Translations under genes and position numbers: made by a program
Source: Hirudo medicinalis
Lineage: Eukaryota; Annelida; Clitellata; Hirudinida; Hirudinidae
Assembly (NCBI GenBank): GCA_011800805.1
Contig: MPNW01000063.1
Coordinates: 19,838 to 83,837 of the forward strand
Length of the DNA stretch: 64,000 bases
Direction: 5' to 3'
In this document: positions 47,570 to 60,042 of the stretch, in pieces
How positions within the stretch are numbered: the stretch's first letter is position 1
Layout of the letters: each line of letters opens with the position of its first letter
Notes under the pieces: model-generated
Database searches by the model: none
The model's input: the letters and a program-made list of their open reading frames with translations, nothing else
Told to the model about the DNA's origin: nothing

Positions 47570-48131
47570 AGATCCATCTTTAAACTTACTTCAGAGATGC
47601 GCACACAAACTCAATCAAAATATCATTAAGTAATAAAGTTTTAATAAGCTTCCCATAATTTATATAATATAATAATTCAACTAAAAAAATTTATTGGTAA
47701 ATCAAATTTTATTCACGAATCAAACAAAACATACACATTGTCCCATATCAAAAACTCAACCGCTTATTTCAGGAGACCTCACAAACTGGTCGGAACATGA
47801 TCCAAGCGAAGCTTCTCACTCAGCCAAGAAAATGAGCCACAGAAGGAAAGTGATGATACAAAATGAGGCTCCAAACATTCAGAAGGAGAATTAACTTAAT
47901 CTTCCGAGAAAAGTAAGGTTTCGCAAGCAACTAACCGGTAACGAACATATTTGCGCAAGATCAAAACTACGCGCCGAATGAGAAAAAAAAATCGAATTAA
48001 GGGTTTATTTAAATTTGATGCAAGAAACAGCAAGCGAAGAACAATGCTTGCTTTCCAATTTGCTCATAGTTTGTGTTTAGCGCACTTAACAATATCTGCA
48101 CACAAGCGTTCTGTGCGATCTTGACCTTTTC
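47570..48131. other. Spacer between DAW1 and NUFIP1
   Basis: AT-rich, no exon. Minus-strand AATAAA at 48004-48009, about 125 bases after the NUFIP1 stop, is a likely NUFIP1 polyadenylation signal. The remainder is the DAW1 upstream region. Confidence 0.5.
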
Positions 48132-50631
48132 TTATATGACTTCGCTGCTGATTTGCCCTTGGTCTTCTGACTGTTTTTTCTCTTGAAATTTAGTTGCGAA
48201 AAATGCTGCAACCTGGAGCATTACAGTCATCTCGTGCTTGATGTCCCTTTCCACAAGCTGAAAATTTTAAAGCAAATTTAAATTTTCTCCAATAACTGCA
48301 AAATTGGGTCTTTTGTGTGGGAAAAAAAAACATAAATTGATCTAAAGAAGTATTGGAGTATAGAATTACCTTCTTGGACAACGGTTCCCTTCTCTGACCG
48401 ACTCGTTTCTGAAAACCTTCGTGTCGTTGCGGCCGATTTTTTTCTGCCCTACCATGGTTCGACAAGAGTTCAGCTTCGGTCGGCTTAACCTTGGCATTGT
48501 CTCCTTCCGGAATGACGGGCTCCAATGGAATGTTCATTGTGGTTTGGCACGCTTCTGGTTTTTCCAGATGTGAAGGAAACTCCTCTGGGGCATCATCAGA
48601 TATTAATTGGGTTTCACTGACGGTTCTCTCCGGCAAAGCCGAGGAATCAGTTTGAACTGCAATCTTCTCCACTTCTTCAGGGAGAATTGTCGGGAAATTA
48701 CAAGGAGCTTCTGTTGCATTAACTTTAATCTGGAAATTATTAAAGTATTTTTGTAACCAATAGTATTAATATTAGTGTTGATATTATTTAATTTTGGCTG
48801 CTAATAATGATAATTAATTTATACGGTTCCTTAAACATCGGAGAGTGATCATTGCTTACTACGTGAGCCTCTAGCAAAAAGAACAAAGTTATTTTGTTTG
48901 TTTACCAATTATTAGCAGTTCAAAAAACTTTAAAATACCTCAGTCTCTGGCCAGTCTTGGCCGCCTTGTTGCAGGTCCTGAGGTGGGAAATGCCCTCGTC
49001 CTTGGAATCTTTGCTTCCTCCGGTCGATCCAGTTATTTCCGAACTTCCTTTAACAGGAATTTAACATCATAATTAAATGCTTTCAAATTATCACAACAAT
49101 AATATGCACCAATTATAATTATGTTAATGTTTTGAATTATTGTTCCAATTCTCAAAGTAATGATTAGCAAACCAACCAAAAAATGTTAAACTTAAAATTA
49201 GCAAATGTTGATCAACAACTTTTAATTGACAAACAATTATCCTTTGCTAAAGTTTTATTCTTCCGCTCACCCTCTCCCTCTTCCTCTCCTGCCGACAAAT
49301 TCGCCTCTCTCGATGGCTTCCTGTCTTTCTTTTTCCTTCTTGGCGATGTTCTCCTTGGTTGGGTAATTCCTGCAATGAAAAGCAGAGCAGTGAAGCCAGT
49401 ACACCCCAGCATTACTATATCTTTTATCTTTTATATTTGTTATTGTTATTTTATCAGCATGTTAACAAATATTATGCGATTCATAACTACAACTGATGAC
49501 AGCGTTACTGCTATTAACACAAATACCAATATTGCCAAATAATATAACGATATTTATCATCGATTGTATGAAATAATCACCTCTTTCTTTCTTCTTTCCA
49601 TTCTTCAATATTTTTCACTGACTCCAACTTTGAGGCATAACCACTCAGATGGACCTGGATGGAGAGTCGAATAATTAACTTATTGCCATAATTATCTTGA
49701 ACATAATTAGCGTAACATTAATATTAAGTCTCACGACATGCAAAAGCATTCCCAACTTACGTGCTCGACGTGCATGTTCACCAACTTCTCGTGTGCGACA
49801 AACTCACATCCCTCGAATCTGCACTGAAAGCAGAATAAAAGTCAATCAGATTCATAATTGTGCACGAGTTAGTGTTTGTTAATAAATAAGCAAATTAAAA
49901 TTAACTCAATGGGATGGTGTTCATTAACTTAACTGATTAGTCACACAATTCAAACATTCCAATGAACTTTTTGCCAACCTTGACATGAGCATCAACATGG
50001 ATCTTGTATTGTTCCTCGCTTTTAAAGCCCCTGTTGCAAGTGTCGCAGGAGAATTTGTTGTTCTCGGGGAGGTCCCTTTTGTCGGCTTTCTGTTTCTTGT
50101 CCTGCTGGTGTAACCATTTTTATTTTAACCTGATATCTGCAATATTTGTAAAAGACCATCCGACCAGGTATTTTCTGTTTTATTTTACTTGATTATGAAA
50201 CAAAAAAATAGGTTTCAAAAATGCAGTAACAAGATGTTTCTTACATTCTCAATTTGTGAACCATACGAGTCGTATTTGCGCTTTCTTCCACTGTTATCAT
50301 TCCAGTTCTGTTGATGTCCATTGAAAGGTTGTCTGAAATTTTGTCGCCCTCTGTTATTGTGCCCGTTGAAATGCCTTGGACCTTGATTAGGCCAACCGCC
50401 TCTGGGAGACTGATAGGGCATTGGTGGAGAATAGTAAGGTCCATTTTGCGACGGTGGATACCTAGGAGAGTAACCAGGATACGTTGGAGGAGGAAGAGGG
50501 CCTGGCGGGTAACCCGTAGGAGCTGCATAGCTAGGTGGAGGTGTGTGATAGTAAGGAGGTGGTCCATAAGGAGGATGGCCAGGATAACCCGCCTCGGCGT
50601 GGCCGTGATAATACCCATTGTTATAAGACAT
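48132..50631 (-). CDS. NUFIP1: NUFIP1-like C/D snoRNP assembly factor (8 exons)
   Basis: Nuclear adaptor that bridges SNU13/15.5K and the R2TP machinery during box C/D snoRNP assembly; in mammals it also acts in ribophagy. Exons on the minus strand: 50631-50245, 50101-49979, 49823-49761, 49654-49581, 49369-49271, 49047-48939, 48729-48370, 48257-48132. All in phase, 446 residues (human 495). The N-terminus is Pro/Tyr/Gly-rich (about residues 1-85), then RG/N-rich. The C2H2 zinc finger FSCDTCNRGFKSEEQYKIH and CRFEGCEFVAHEKL follow, then IEEWKEERKRNYPT, the conserved NUFIP motif, and KENIAKKEKERQ with a short RGRGRG tract. The C-terminus LVERDIKHEMTVMLQ matches the family end. Exons 4 and 5 also read in other frames; the chosen frame is the one fixed by splice phase. 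Confidence 0.9.
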
Positions 50632-51079
50632 ACTTAGTAACTTAATTTCTTTGACTCAAAATGTACAAGCAACCAGACATGCGATGGACGATAAGACAAA
50701 CAACATTGACCAAGAAACTCCGAAGAAAATACAAATGTTTATTATCATTCAACCTATTTACTCAATAAATATTTAAATTGCCGTGACTACTTTATTCAAG
50801 CCAATTAAAATTAATTTTAATATGATTTTTACATTTATAAATTATTTCAACCAAAGGTCTTTGTTTTCGAACATTATTAATTGGCAGCTGGTTGAGAGGT
50901 GACAATTTCGTGTAGATTAAATTGTACTGGTATGTCATTTAATATGTATAGCTCTTGTAAAAGAATATGCATTCGCACTCTCTTTTAGCGTTTTTTTTGT
51001 GCTTATTTTAATCAGCATTGCCAAACAATTCCTGACAAAATAGTTACATCAATAATACACCGAATACTCTTTTAGAACC
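50632..51079. promoter_or_regulatory. Short head-to-head promoter region, NUFIP1 and OPA1
   Basis: Only 448 bases separate the two start codons, which diverge. Both 5'UTRs and promoters must fit here, so a shared bidirectional promoter is likely. Mostly AT-rich; no TATA box, CpG cluster or known site stands out. Confidence 0.5.
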
Positions 51080-53943
51080 ATGAGACTCGTTAGCGGCGCT
51101 TTCGCCTGTAAGAAACGTATGCTTCGAAACTTCAAGAATATTCCGCAAGAGAGGATTGTAAGAAACCTAGCGACGCAATCTCGCCACCAGCCTTACAGCA
51201 ACATCTTACGTTCTCTCAAAGGATCTAGAAGCCTTCAGAAATCCGACTTTCTTCAACCTGTTAGCCCTATCCGCATACATGCGGCAAGTTTTTTACCTTT
51301 CACCGCCCTGAGGATTGTTGGGTCTGTTGCACTAAACATCAGAAACATCCTCTTGTTGGGAGGAGCTGCAGGAGGAGTCTGCGTTTACAGGGTTTGCAGA
51401 GTTTTCTTGCATCTTTTATGTTTTTTTTTTTTTTACAATTTGGGATGCTTGCTTAATTAGATGGAAGGCTTATCCTTTCAATCCACTTATGATTTCTGCT
51501 TATTTTTGGAAGTGGTATCATTAGTTGTGTGTTTACAACCTCTGGCATCTGGCAAGAATTTATGAGGACAAGCTGCATAGCAAAACCATAAATATTTTAA
51601 TCTCCCATGGAATGCCCAGATAATTATGGCTCATGTGGCAGACATGGTAGTGCCAATGGCCTGGTTCAGACTTCATTCTGCCATGGCTGAATGGAAATGG
51701 GAGCTTCTCTGTGACAGGTTTGAACTTGTCTGAATATGAGACCCTTCAAAAGTGATGCAATGCTGATGCCAGTGCTGTTAATGGCTGTGAATCTATTAAG
51801 GTTGAATGCAATACTGCTAAATACAATTAATGATGTTTGGCACTTTGAAAGTCGCATTCCTGACAAAAAGACTATTTTTTATGCTTGATGCTCTCTTTAT
51901 ATTAAAAAGATAATTCCTAACATTTTCAGACTGTTGAAGAATGGAAGGAGAAATTTGCTGGCGTGAATGCTTTCATTTCTGGCGTGAAAGACCTCGTGCC
52001 TAAGGATTTGCCACGTCTTTCACTGCCCAAAGACTGGCTGAAATCAAAGGTCAATCCAGATGGAAAAGTGTTGGACGTGGATGGTTTTTTTGATTCCATT
52101 GCTGCCCAAGCGTCGAAGGCGAGTCAGGCGGCAGGCACCGTCTTGGCTGCAGGAACGGCAGACGGAAAAGCAACTTCTGAAGAGGTAGTTTTAGTTTGTT
52201 ATGTGTGAGGTCGTTATATTGCACCACTAAGTTGTAAATTTCATGACATTTTAATCAAGTTAAGTATTTGTTAATTATCAATCCCATTTCGGTCGTCAAT
52301 TGATTTAATTACATAATCGATTATTATACTACTATTTAAAGAAAACCGAGAAGGAGTTGAGCGAACAGATATTACAGGAAATGGTAAGATTCATTCAATT
52401 TTTGGAGGCAATCCCTCCCACATTTGCTTGGTTTATTTTTGTTCCTAATTTTGTTAAAAATATCCTCCGTCAGTTCCAACACCAGAGCAAGTTGGAAAAG
52501 TTGATGAATGAGAACAGAGAGCTGAGGAAACAGGTCATGCTCAAGGGACGTTCTGACAAGGAGCGAAAGATCAAGGTACTAACAACATTAGTGCGCAACA
52601 AGGTCGGCTTACGTCGTAGCTTTACGGCTGCATTCCTGCACTTAGTTTCTTGGGCAACACTTCTAACGTGCCATGTTTGCACCTCTGGGGAGTGCTACTT
52701 AAACGGTAGAGCCTTCGTCCGATCCGGATGCACAGGCGGTTCGAAGATTGGCTAAATGGAAATTACAAAATAACAATTGTAATCTTATTATTCGAGTGGT
52801 CGTAATGTACGTAACCATGTCGTTAGTGTAACCGGCATTTAAATACATCGGTCAAGAAATTAATTACTCACTGCTTCGCCAGTTCACCACGACCGACATG
52901 TACTCCAGCGTTCTGGACGAGCTGGCCGCCTACAACAGGGACAACGACATGCAAGACCACCTGCCGAGGGTCGTCGTCGTGGGCGACCAGAGTGCCGGAA
53001 AAACCAGCGTCCTGGAGATGATCGCACAGGCCAGGATTTTCCCAAGGTCAGAACTACCAGGCTATTTTTAGAAGTCCTTTCTATTTTTATTGTGTTGTGT
53101 GGCTTCACAATTGGCTGTAGTAGACACATCTTGGACCAATAATTAATAATAATAATAATATTAATAATAACAATAACAGTTAATTTGTAATAATAACTAT
53201 CATATTACCATACATATTGTATTTTATTTAATTGGCGTAAAAGTGGTTAAATAATAATAATAATAATAATGCCACTAAATTATTAGCCTCATTGTATCAA
53301 TGATTACTTGCTCTAGGGGTTCGGGGGAGATGATGACCAGGTCCCCCGTGAAGGTGACCATGAGTGAGGGACTGCACCACGTTGCAAAGTTCCACGACAG
53401 CCACACGGAGTACGACCTGACCAAAGAAACTGAGGTGAGAGGAGTCCCCGACGCTCGTTAAAGAGAGAACGGTCAATGACGACAATAACTCTTGTCGATG
53501 TTTTGATGTTTCTTAACGATTCAATGATTCTTAAGTTGGAGGCTCTGAGGGCAGAGATCGAGAAACGGATGAAGCAGACTGCCGGCAACGGGCGGACGGT
53601 CAGCAACGAGGTCGGTTTTGTTCGACGATTGTTTTGCAAGGGGATGAATTCTTGATTTTACGAATTTTAATTTTGTTTTTGCGAATACTTCTTTTTTTTT
53701 ATGGCGACTCACTCACGGTCATAGTTCGACGACTCCTGATTTATTCAACTTATTGGTTAATTGCAGACAATCTCTCTAACAATAAAAGGTCCTGGCCTCA
53801 AAAGAATGGTCCTTGTCGACCTACCGGGCGTCATCAGTGTAAGTTCCTCCCTTCTAATGAATATTCATTGGAAGATCTCCACATAGGATCAATTAATTAC
53901 AACATGGCTTAAGACTATCTTCAAATGTCTAACTTTAGCTTAC

Positions 53944-53977
<34 letters not shown>

Positions 53978-54008
53978 GTTGTTGTTGTTGTTGTTGTTAT
54001 TATTATTA

Positions 54009-54049
<41 letters not shown>

Positions 54050-57000
54050 GCAATTTAAACAACCTTGGCATCCTTAGCTGAATGGTTGTCTTTTGCTTTG
54101 GCGTGACTCTGTGAGGAGTTTGAATCCTAGTTTATGCTGGTAGCCTAAGCTGCTCATAAGTGATTCTATCACTTAATTTAACGATAAGTACGTCTTAACA
54201 TGCAGACTGTCACGATGGGGATGGCTTCTGACACGGGAATGAGGATCAAGGATATGTGCAGGAGCCACATGGAGAATCCCAATGCTATCATCCTCTGCAT
54301 TCAAGGTTATTATAAGCAATAATTAGTAATTTGTCTTGATTATTATTAATTTGGATGATCGTATAATTTAATCACATTGAAACCACCGAGACCCACTGCA
54401 TCCTTTCTTTTCGACAGACGGATCGTTGGATGCCGAAAAGAGCATCGTCACGGATCTCGTCAGCTCCATGGATCCTTCGGGCAAGAGGACCATCTTTGTG
54501 ATGACCAAGGTCGACGTTGCAGAGAAGAATCAGTTCAATCCAGAGAGGGTATGGTGTCGGACAAATTTTGGGATATTATCTTGTGGAATAAGTCTTTACA
54601 AATGTCATTTTGTTGCTAAATTTAGATCAAGAAAACCTTGGAAGGAAAGCTCTTTCCGATGAAGGCCCTCGGATATTTTGCCGTCGTGACCGGGAAAGGG
54701 GGTGCCGAGGACAGCATCGACGACATCAAGAAGTATGAGGAGGAGTTCTTCAAGTCGTCTGCCCTTCTCAAGTAATAACGATGACATTTTCAAATCTGCA
54801 ACTCGTCTCCTTACGACGCACGACGTGACACGATCATCAAATAATTGTTGTTTCAATTGTTACGCGAACGATTCTCTTTAAAAGTTGACGTTTTAATTCA
54901 ATCAACAAAGTGCTTTACCAAAATGTCTTTCCACAAGGGATGGAGTTCTGAAGTCGAGACAGTTGACGACCGACAATCTGAGTCAGGCAGTCTCCGAATG
55001 TTTCTGGAAGATGGTGCAGGAGTCTGTCGAGGAAGAAGCCCAGAACTTCAAAGGTTGATTGGCAATCTTTGGCAAATGTTTATATTTCTACTTCGATACT
55101 TTAACTTTGGAATAATTCATTCATAATATGCTAATGTTTATTTATATCATGCAAATATTCAGTTACAATGAGTCATTCATTTATTTGACAGCTGCCAATA
55201 ATAGCCTTCAAAGAGTATGGGACTACAAATTCCATAAGCAAAGGATGATGGACAGGGTGGGTGGAGCTAATGGAGGCTATTTAAATGAATTAATTATGCT
55301 AATCTCTCTAAGGAATGTCTTGTAATTTGCAGGAAGAGTTCTTTGCGAAGGCTGCGGGAGAAATTCTCGACGAGGTCGTCAACACCTCGAGATTGTCGGA
55401 CAAACACTGGTGAGCAGACAACCGACCGGATATTAGAATCGATTGATTAACGACTAAATTCATTATTCGTCAACGTCGGTTAAGACGGTCATGTGCTCGT
55501 CGTCATGCCGAGAGATAAATTGCCAGAATCATTTCTATCTGCTCGTGGCAATATTATAATTTTCCTAATTATCATTAATCATGCTGATTATCACAGGGAA
55601 ACCACGCTCAAGAAGAAAGTCTGGGATAGAATCAGTGACGATATCTTCAACATCTATCTCAAAGCCTCGGCAGCTAAAAATCATGAGTGAGTGATGATGA
55701 TGATGATGATTCTAATGGGGTTATGATGATGATGATGTATATTTTATTTTCCCCAATGCAGAGACTTCAACATCATAGCGGACATGGAACTGACGAAGTT
55801 TGCCGAGAAAACCCTGCCCCTCCTCTGCATGGAGGTGAGTGTCACAGACAACATGCCTAAAACTTTGTGCAAATGTGCACTGCCAACAAAGATATCAAAA
55901 CATTGTGACTGCTTTTAGGTTGGCCAAGACACCATCCAATCAGAATTCAAGAACAATTTGTTCGACAAGAAGAAATCTCAGGATCCTCTCATGGTCAAGA
56001 TCAAGGCTGCAGTCAGCGATGAGAAGCACCAATGGAACCAAAAAGCAGAACAGTACCTGGTTTGTGGGAGGAGTTTCAGCTCTTAAAATATGAATGTTCA
56101 TTGATACATTGCACCTAATCAGATGTAATGATATAGAATATTCAAGTAATATATGCTAATTTCAAGAATTTTTTTTTTATGCTTTTCTAATAATAATTCA
56201 ATCTTTTTATTAATTATAAAATAAGCAAATAATAATTAACCAAGTAATCTAACATTTGCAATCACTGCCAATGTTCAGATTGTCCAATTATCCTCCCATG
56301 CAATTTCAGAGGATGTATGCAGTGAAAACACTCCAAGACAAGGGCCTCGAGGAAAAACAAAACCAAGATGCAAAGTTCGAGTTCATGGAGAATGTTGTCA
56401 AAGAGAAGCTATCGCAAGGTGAGTCACCTGCACGACTTCACCCAGTCAATTGATCGTTACAAACTCATTACAAAATTACGTAATATTACGTTACGAATGC
56501 AAATTTACTGTGTGAAATAAATATTTTATTTATAATAATATTAATATATTTTAAACATTTTTTTTATTTATAAATAGATAAAATATATATTTATACATAT
56601 TAATATAAATAAATATTTATTTCCCAACAGCCGAGAATGACTTTTCTCAGCTCGTGGGCCCAGGTACCGTGGAGATGTGGACGTACTGGAAGAGTCGAAC
56701 TCCTGAACAAAACGGCAGGAGGCAGACTGTCGTCGAACTGCAGAAGTTGATCAAGGTGAGCTTGTCTGTCGTCGATGTCGGTGCATTCGAGTGCACGTGG
56801 TGTTATTATGGCTATCATTAGCAACCCTTACTGCCCGTTAAAATTTTATTTATTCGCATTTGAATCGCCTTGGGGTAGTAATTTATGTTGTAGATTTAAG
56901 TATTTTGTATGCTGTTTTTATATTTCACACATTTCTATTCATAAATATTCATTTATTCATTTTGTCAGTAAAGCTTCGATCATGCTTTCTGAAACATCTA

Positions 57001-58128
57001 TTTTCTGATTTATTAAGTTATAACAAGATATTAAACATTAACAATAATATGTTAAATGTTTGCACTGTTAATGCTTCTAATTTTTCAGGATGAACCATTG
57101 ACACTTGACAAAAGTGACCTGATTGCTGTAAAAAAGAACCTTGAGTCACAGTCGTCTGTCACCATAGACGATGATTTTGTAAGTGAGAGGCTCGTCGGGA
57201 TTATTACAAGATTGGATATTCATGAATACAAATAACATGCTAACATAGATTTAAAGAAATGCTCCTTAATTAGCCAAAAAATCTTTATAATGTTAAATTA
57301 GTCATCACAGTGAAGTAATACAAGATCTTGTCGATACGTCTAAGCACGAGCGTTACGACGACCACGACAATTATCATTGAAAATGTCTTCGACAGATTCA
57401 AGAGACGTGGACTCATCTTCGCAAAATGAACTTGTTGAGGAAGGCACTGTCAGCGAGTAGGGAGACTCAAAATGCAGGATACCTCTGGGGTTACTGGGGC
57501 AGTTCGTCTGAAATGGTGAAGAATTGTTTTCTTATCCGAAATATTCCAAAACTTAAATTGACGATCGATTCTCAAATGTTTTTGTTGCTAGTCATTATTT
57601 ATTTATTATGCATTAATTTGTTATGTGATATTTTATAAATTATTGTTGATGACTGACCGGTTGATGTCTGTTTGTCGTAGAAACCGTCCAGCGATCTCGT
57701 GTTCTTCAAGAAGATCGAGAGCATGCTCGGTGAGACGAGCACGATCCTCAGGCAGCAGCTTATCAGAGATGAAGGTAAGAATGACTTCTATATTTAATTT
57801 GTCTTCACAATTTGTAGTAAATAATCTTTCATGTGATGTTCATTACATTCATATTCAAATTCACAGTCCATAGATTTGAAAGGAAAGTGAAGGAGTCGCT
57901 GAATAATATTGCTGACGATGAACAAAAACTCAAATCGCTTCTCCAAGATGAAAGGGTGGATATCGTCGAAAAACTCAGTAAGATATCTATAAAAAATAAT
58001 CTTAATAATTATAAAATCTAATCTTTTAATTATTATAATTCAATATTCTTTAACCTACAGAACATGTCAGGCAGATCCAGGAACTATTGGATGAATTCAT
58101 TAAAGCCCTCAAAAGAGACAAAGCTTAA
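51080..58128 (+). CDS. OPA1: OPA1 mitochondrial dynamin-like GTPase (24 exons)
   Basis: Fuses inner mitochondrial membranes and shapes cristae. Exons 51080-51391, 51930-52184, 52342-52383, 52474-52575, 52883-53046, 53317-53434, 53536-53610, 53767-53838, 54206-54305, 54418-54548, 54626-54771, 54938-55053, 55192-55256, 55333-55409, 55597-55686, 55762-55834, 55919-56059, 56310-56418, 56631-56755, 57089-57178, 57396-57515, 57681-57774, 57867-57977, 58061-58128. In phase throughout, 931 residues (human 960). A basic presequence ([18 protein letters not shown]..) comes first. Next is a weakly hydrophobic membrane segment near residues 85-102 ([15 protein letters not shown]), then coiled coil. GTPase motifs: G1 GDQSAGKTS, switch MMTRSPVK, G3 DLPGV, G4 TKVD. 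The C-terminus has the GED-like WKSRTPEQN and [14 protein letters not shown]. Residues around the mammalian proteolytic sites are not conserved. Confidence 0.96.
52590..52750 (+). mobile_element. Possible diverged SINE copy in OPA1 intron 4
   Basis: Shares short blocks with the 15519 element (caaggtcgg, gcattcctgca, gcacctctggggagtgctac) and has ggttcgaag late in the element. Similarity is weak. Confidence 0.3.
53944..54053 (+). repeat. (ATT)n(GTT)n(ATT)n microsatellite in OPA1 intron 8
   Basis: About 110 bases of uninterrupted trinucleotide repeat directly before a tRNA-like element. Confidence 0.95.
54066..54185 (+). mobile_element. Second tRNA-like SINE in OPA1 intron 8
   Basis: Box A-like ttagctgaatggttg at 54074-54088 and box B-like gagtttgaatcct at 54116-54128, spaced like a tRNA gene. 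It lacks a foldable acceptor stem and the body differs from the 15519 family. It is more likely a tRNA-derived SINE than a functional tRNA. Confidence 0.5.
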
Positions 58129-58881
58129 TTCGCTATAATGACCTTAGGTAATTGTAAGATTGTTGAAAATGAAGTCCCACTGGTTGTTTGTTGAATTGTG
58201 TTAATTCTCTGGGAGTTTTTTTAAACATGGTGCAAATAATTGCATCCGGAGGAATGATCACAAAAATAAAAGTTAAGACTGGGGAGTAGACAAGAGCCGT
58301 TTCTAGATGTCTTGGGCTATAAGCTATTTGCGCCGGTGTCGGATTTGGGTCTATTGCACAGCGGAGGCACGGATAATCTCGGGAAGACACTCTTGGCCAT
58401 GACCGTTTTTTGGTGGTCGAATATAGGGTACCATCAAATTTATTAGTAAGTAGAATTGTTCAATGTTGTCCAAGATCGACCGGATTACTTTTTATTATTA
58501 TATTTCAGTAAAATTTATTTTAGAAGACAAGTAAGTAAATAGATCGAGGGCTAGTAATTTTATACTCAACGAGAAAAAATCCTCCACTGTTTATGCCCAA
58601 AATTTGTATTATGCAACATTTTTAAGATGATCACAACTTCGACGTACAAGGTTCTTGCAAACATTCTCGTAAAATTTGTATTTTAATCTTACATTTTTAT
58701 TTGTATTCCTCATTTATTGTATAAGTTTTTGACGATACGTTAATAGGTTAATTTGCGTTGGCATCATTTTCATTTTCAGACATTATCTTCTGCTAGTTTC
58801 TTTGCTGTATTTACCTTCTGATTTTCTATTAGCGATATTTAATAGAAGCATTTAGGGGACGGCAGACCCTGGCTGGATGAA
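58129..58881. other. OPA1 3'UTR and CISD3 upstream region
   Basis: AATAAA at 58265-58270 is a likely OPA1 polyadenylation signal, 137 bases after the stop. No gene; a minus-strand frame at 58133-58390 has no splice support. Confidence 0.5.
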
Positions 58882-59984
58882 ATGTTTTCTTTAGCTCCTA
58901 CTAGATTTGTTTGTAAGGTATGTAGACTTTACGAAATTTTCTATAACGTTGTTTTCTGGTTCCTAAAATTCTATTTGCCTTTGATTTAGTGCGATGTATT
59001 ACTAACGAAATTGAAGAGATAAATTTTGTAGCTGCCAGGTGTTTCTGATCTGATGCATTAATACTAGAACATTTTTGATACGTTAAATATTTCGGTTTAA
59101 TGAAACAAGTAACTAAGACATTTGGTCGTTTAAAATGATTAATGATTATTTAAATCTGGCATCACACCAGTTGATGTGTTTTTAATCCAAATAAGTAGAA
59201 AATGTGAATTAAATGATCACACATGATCATATACTTCAACGTCCTACATAAATTTTGTTAAGGAATTGCTTACATGGACTAATAATGTATTTCATTACCC
59301 CTAGCTTTACAGACCCATCAGCCAAATCTTGCAGCAAAGATACTTTAAGAGACCGGATACTCCAAATCCAGACCCAACCCTCCTTCACAAGAGAGCAAAC
59401 TTCAAGGACTTTGTCTTAGAATCTCCAAGTTTTCCGGGCGAGTTTGATCCAGTCCCTCCGAAGGGCAGGGTATACGATGACAAGGCTTTTCCAATGACCT
59501 TGGAGGCAAACAAAGAGTACAAGTGGTGCACATGTGGTGTCAGCAAAAGCCAGGTTGGTATTATTTATTGATGTCACCAGCAGACAGAGCTAGTTTTATC
59601 AGATCTTAGTAGTCGAGCAGCCCAATTTATGTAGCTTTATGAAAATTGAGTCCTTTGGAGGTGGTACACCATTTTCATTTCCATGGTTGATTCTAGCAGT
59701 TTACTCCCACTTGTGTTGCCATCATGTGGTAGCCCCCGACAACCTAAATGAAGTTTTATTTACGTTGTTATTTCAATCTCTAGCCAATGTGCGACAACTC
59801 GCACAGAAGGCTCGACGGTACCAATAGGATAAAGAAGAAGCCGCTCTTCAAACCACTGCCATTCAAAGTCATCCAGAAGGACATCTACCACATCTGCAAC
59901 TGCAAGCAGACCAGCAACCCCCCGTTCTGCGACGGAACTCACAGGGAAAAGTTTGTCCAAGAAAGCCATAAGAACAGGTCTTGA
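58882..59984 (+). CDS. CISD3: CDGSH iron-sulfur domain protein 3, mitochondrial (3 exons)
   Basis: Soluble mitochondrial-matrix protein with two 2Fe-2S CDGSH domains. Exons 58882-58917 (MFSLAPTRFVCK, donor AAG|GTATGT), 59305-59553, 59784-59984, phase 0 throughout, 161 residues (human 127). The first exon plus LYRPISQILQQRYFKR gives a basic, amphipathic mitochondrial presequence, which supports this start. Domain 1 ligands are CTCG..PMCDNSH; domain 2 ligands are CNCKQT..PPFCDGTH. Each has the three Cys and one His needed. Domain 1 has Asn where the motif usually has Gly. AATAAA at 60037-60042 is a convincing polyadenylation signal, 53 bases after the stop. Confidence 0.93.
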
Positions 59985-60036
59985 TCGATTCCGTCGTACA
60001 CCGGATCATCAATTTTTTTCATTTACCAGAAATTTG

Positions 60037-60042
60037 AATAAA
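60037..60042 (+). promoter_or_regulatory. CISD3: CISD3 polyadenylation signal
   Basis: AATAAA 53 bases downstream of the stop codon. Confidence 0.7.

Noticed and set aside
54066..54140. Functional tRNA gene
   Set aside because: A and B boxes are present but no acceptor stem or complete cloverleaf pairs; it fits a tRNA-derived SINE better.
58133..58390. 85-codon minus-strand frame downstream of OPA1
   Set aside because: Overlaps the OPA1 3'UTR and polyadenylation signal; no motif or splice context.
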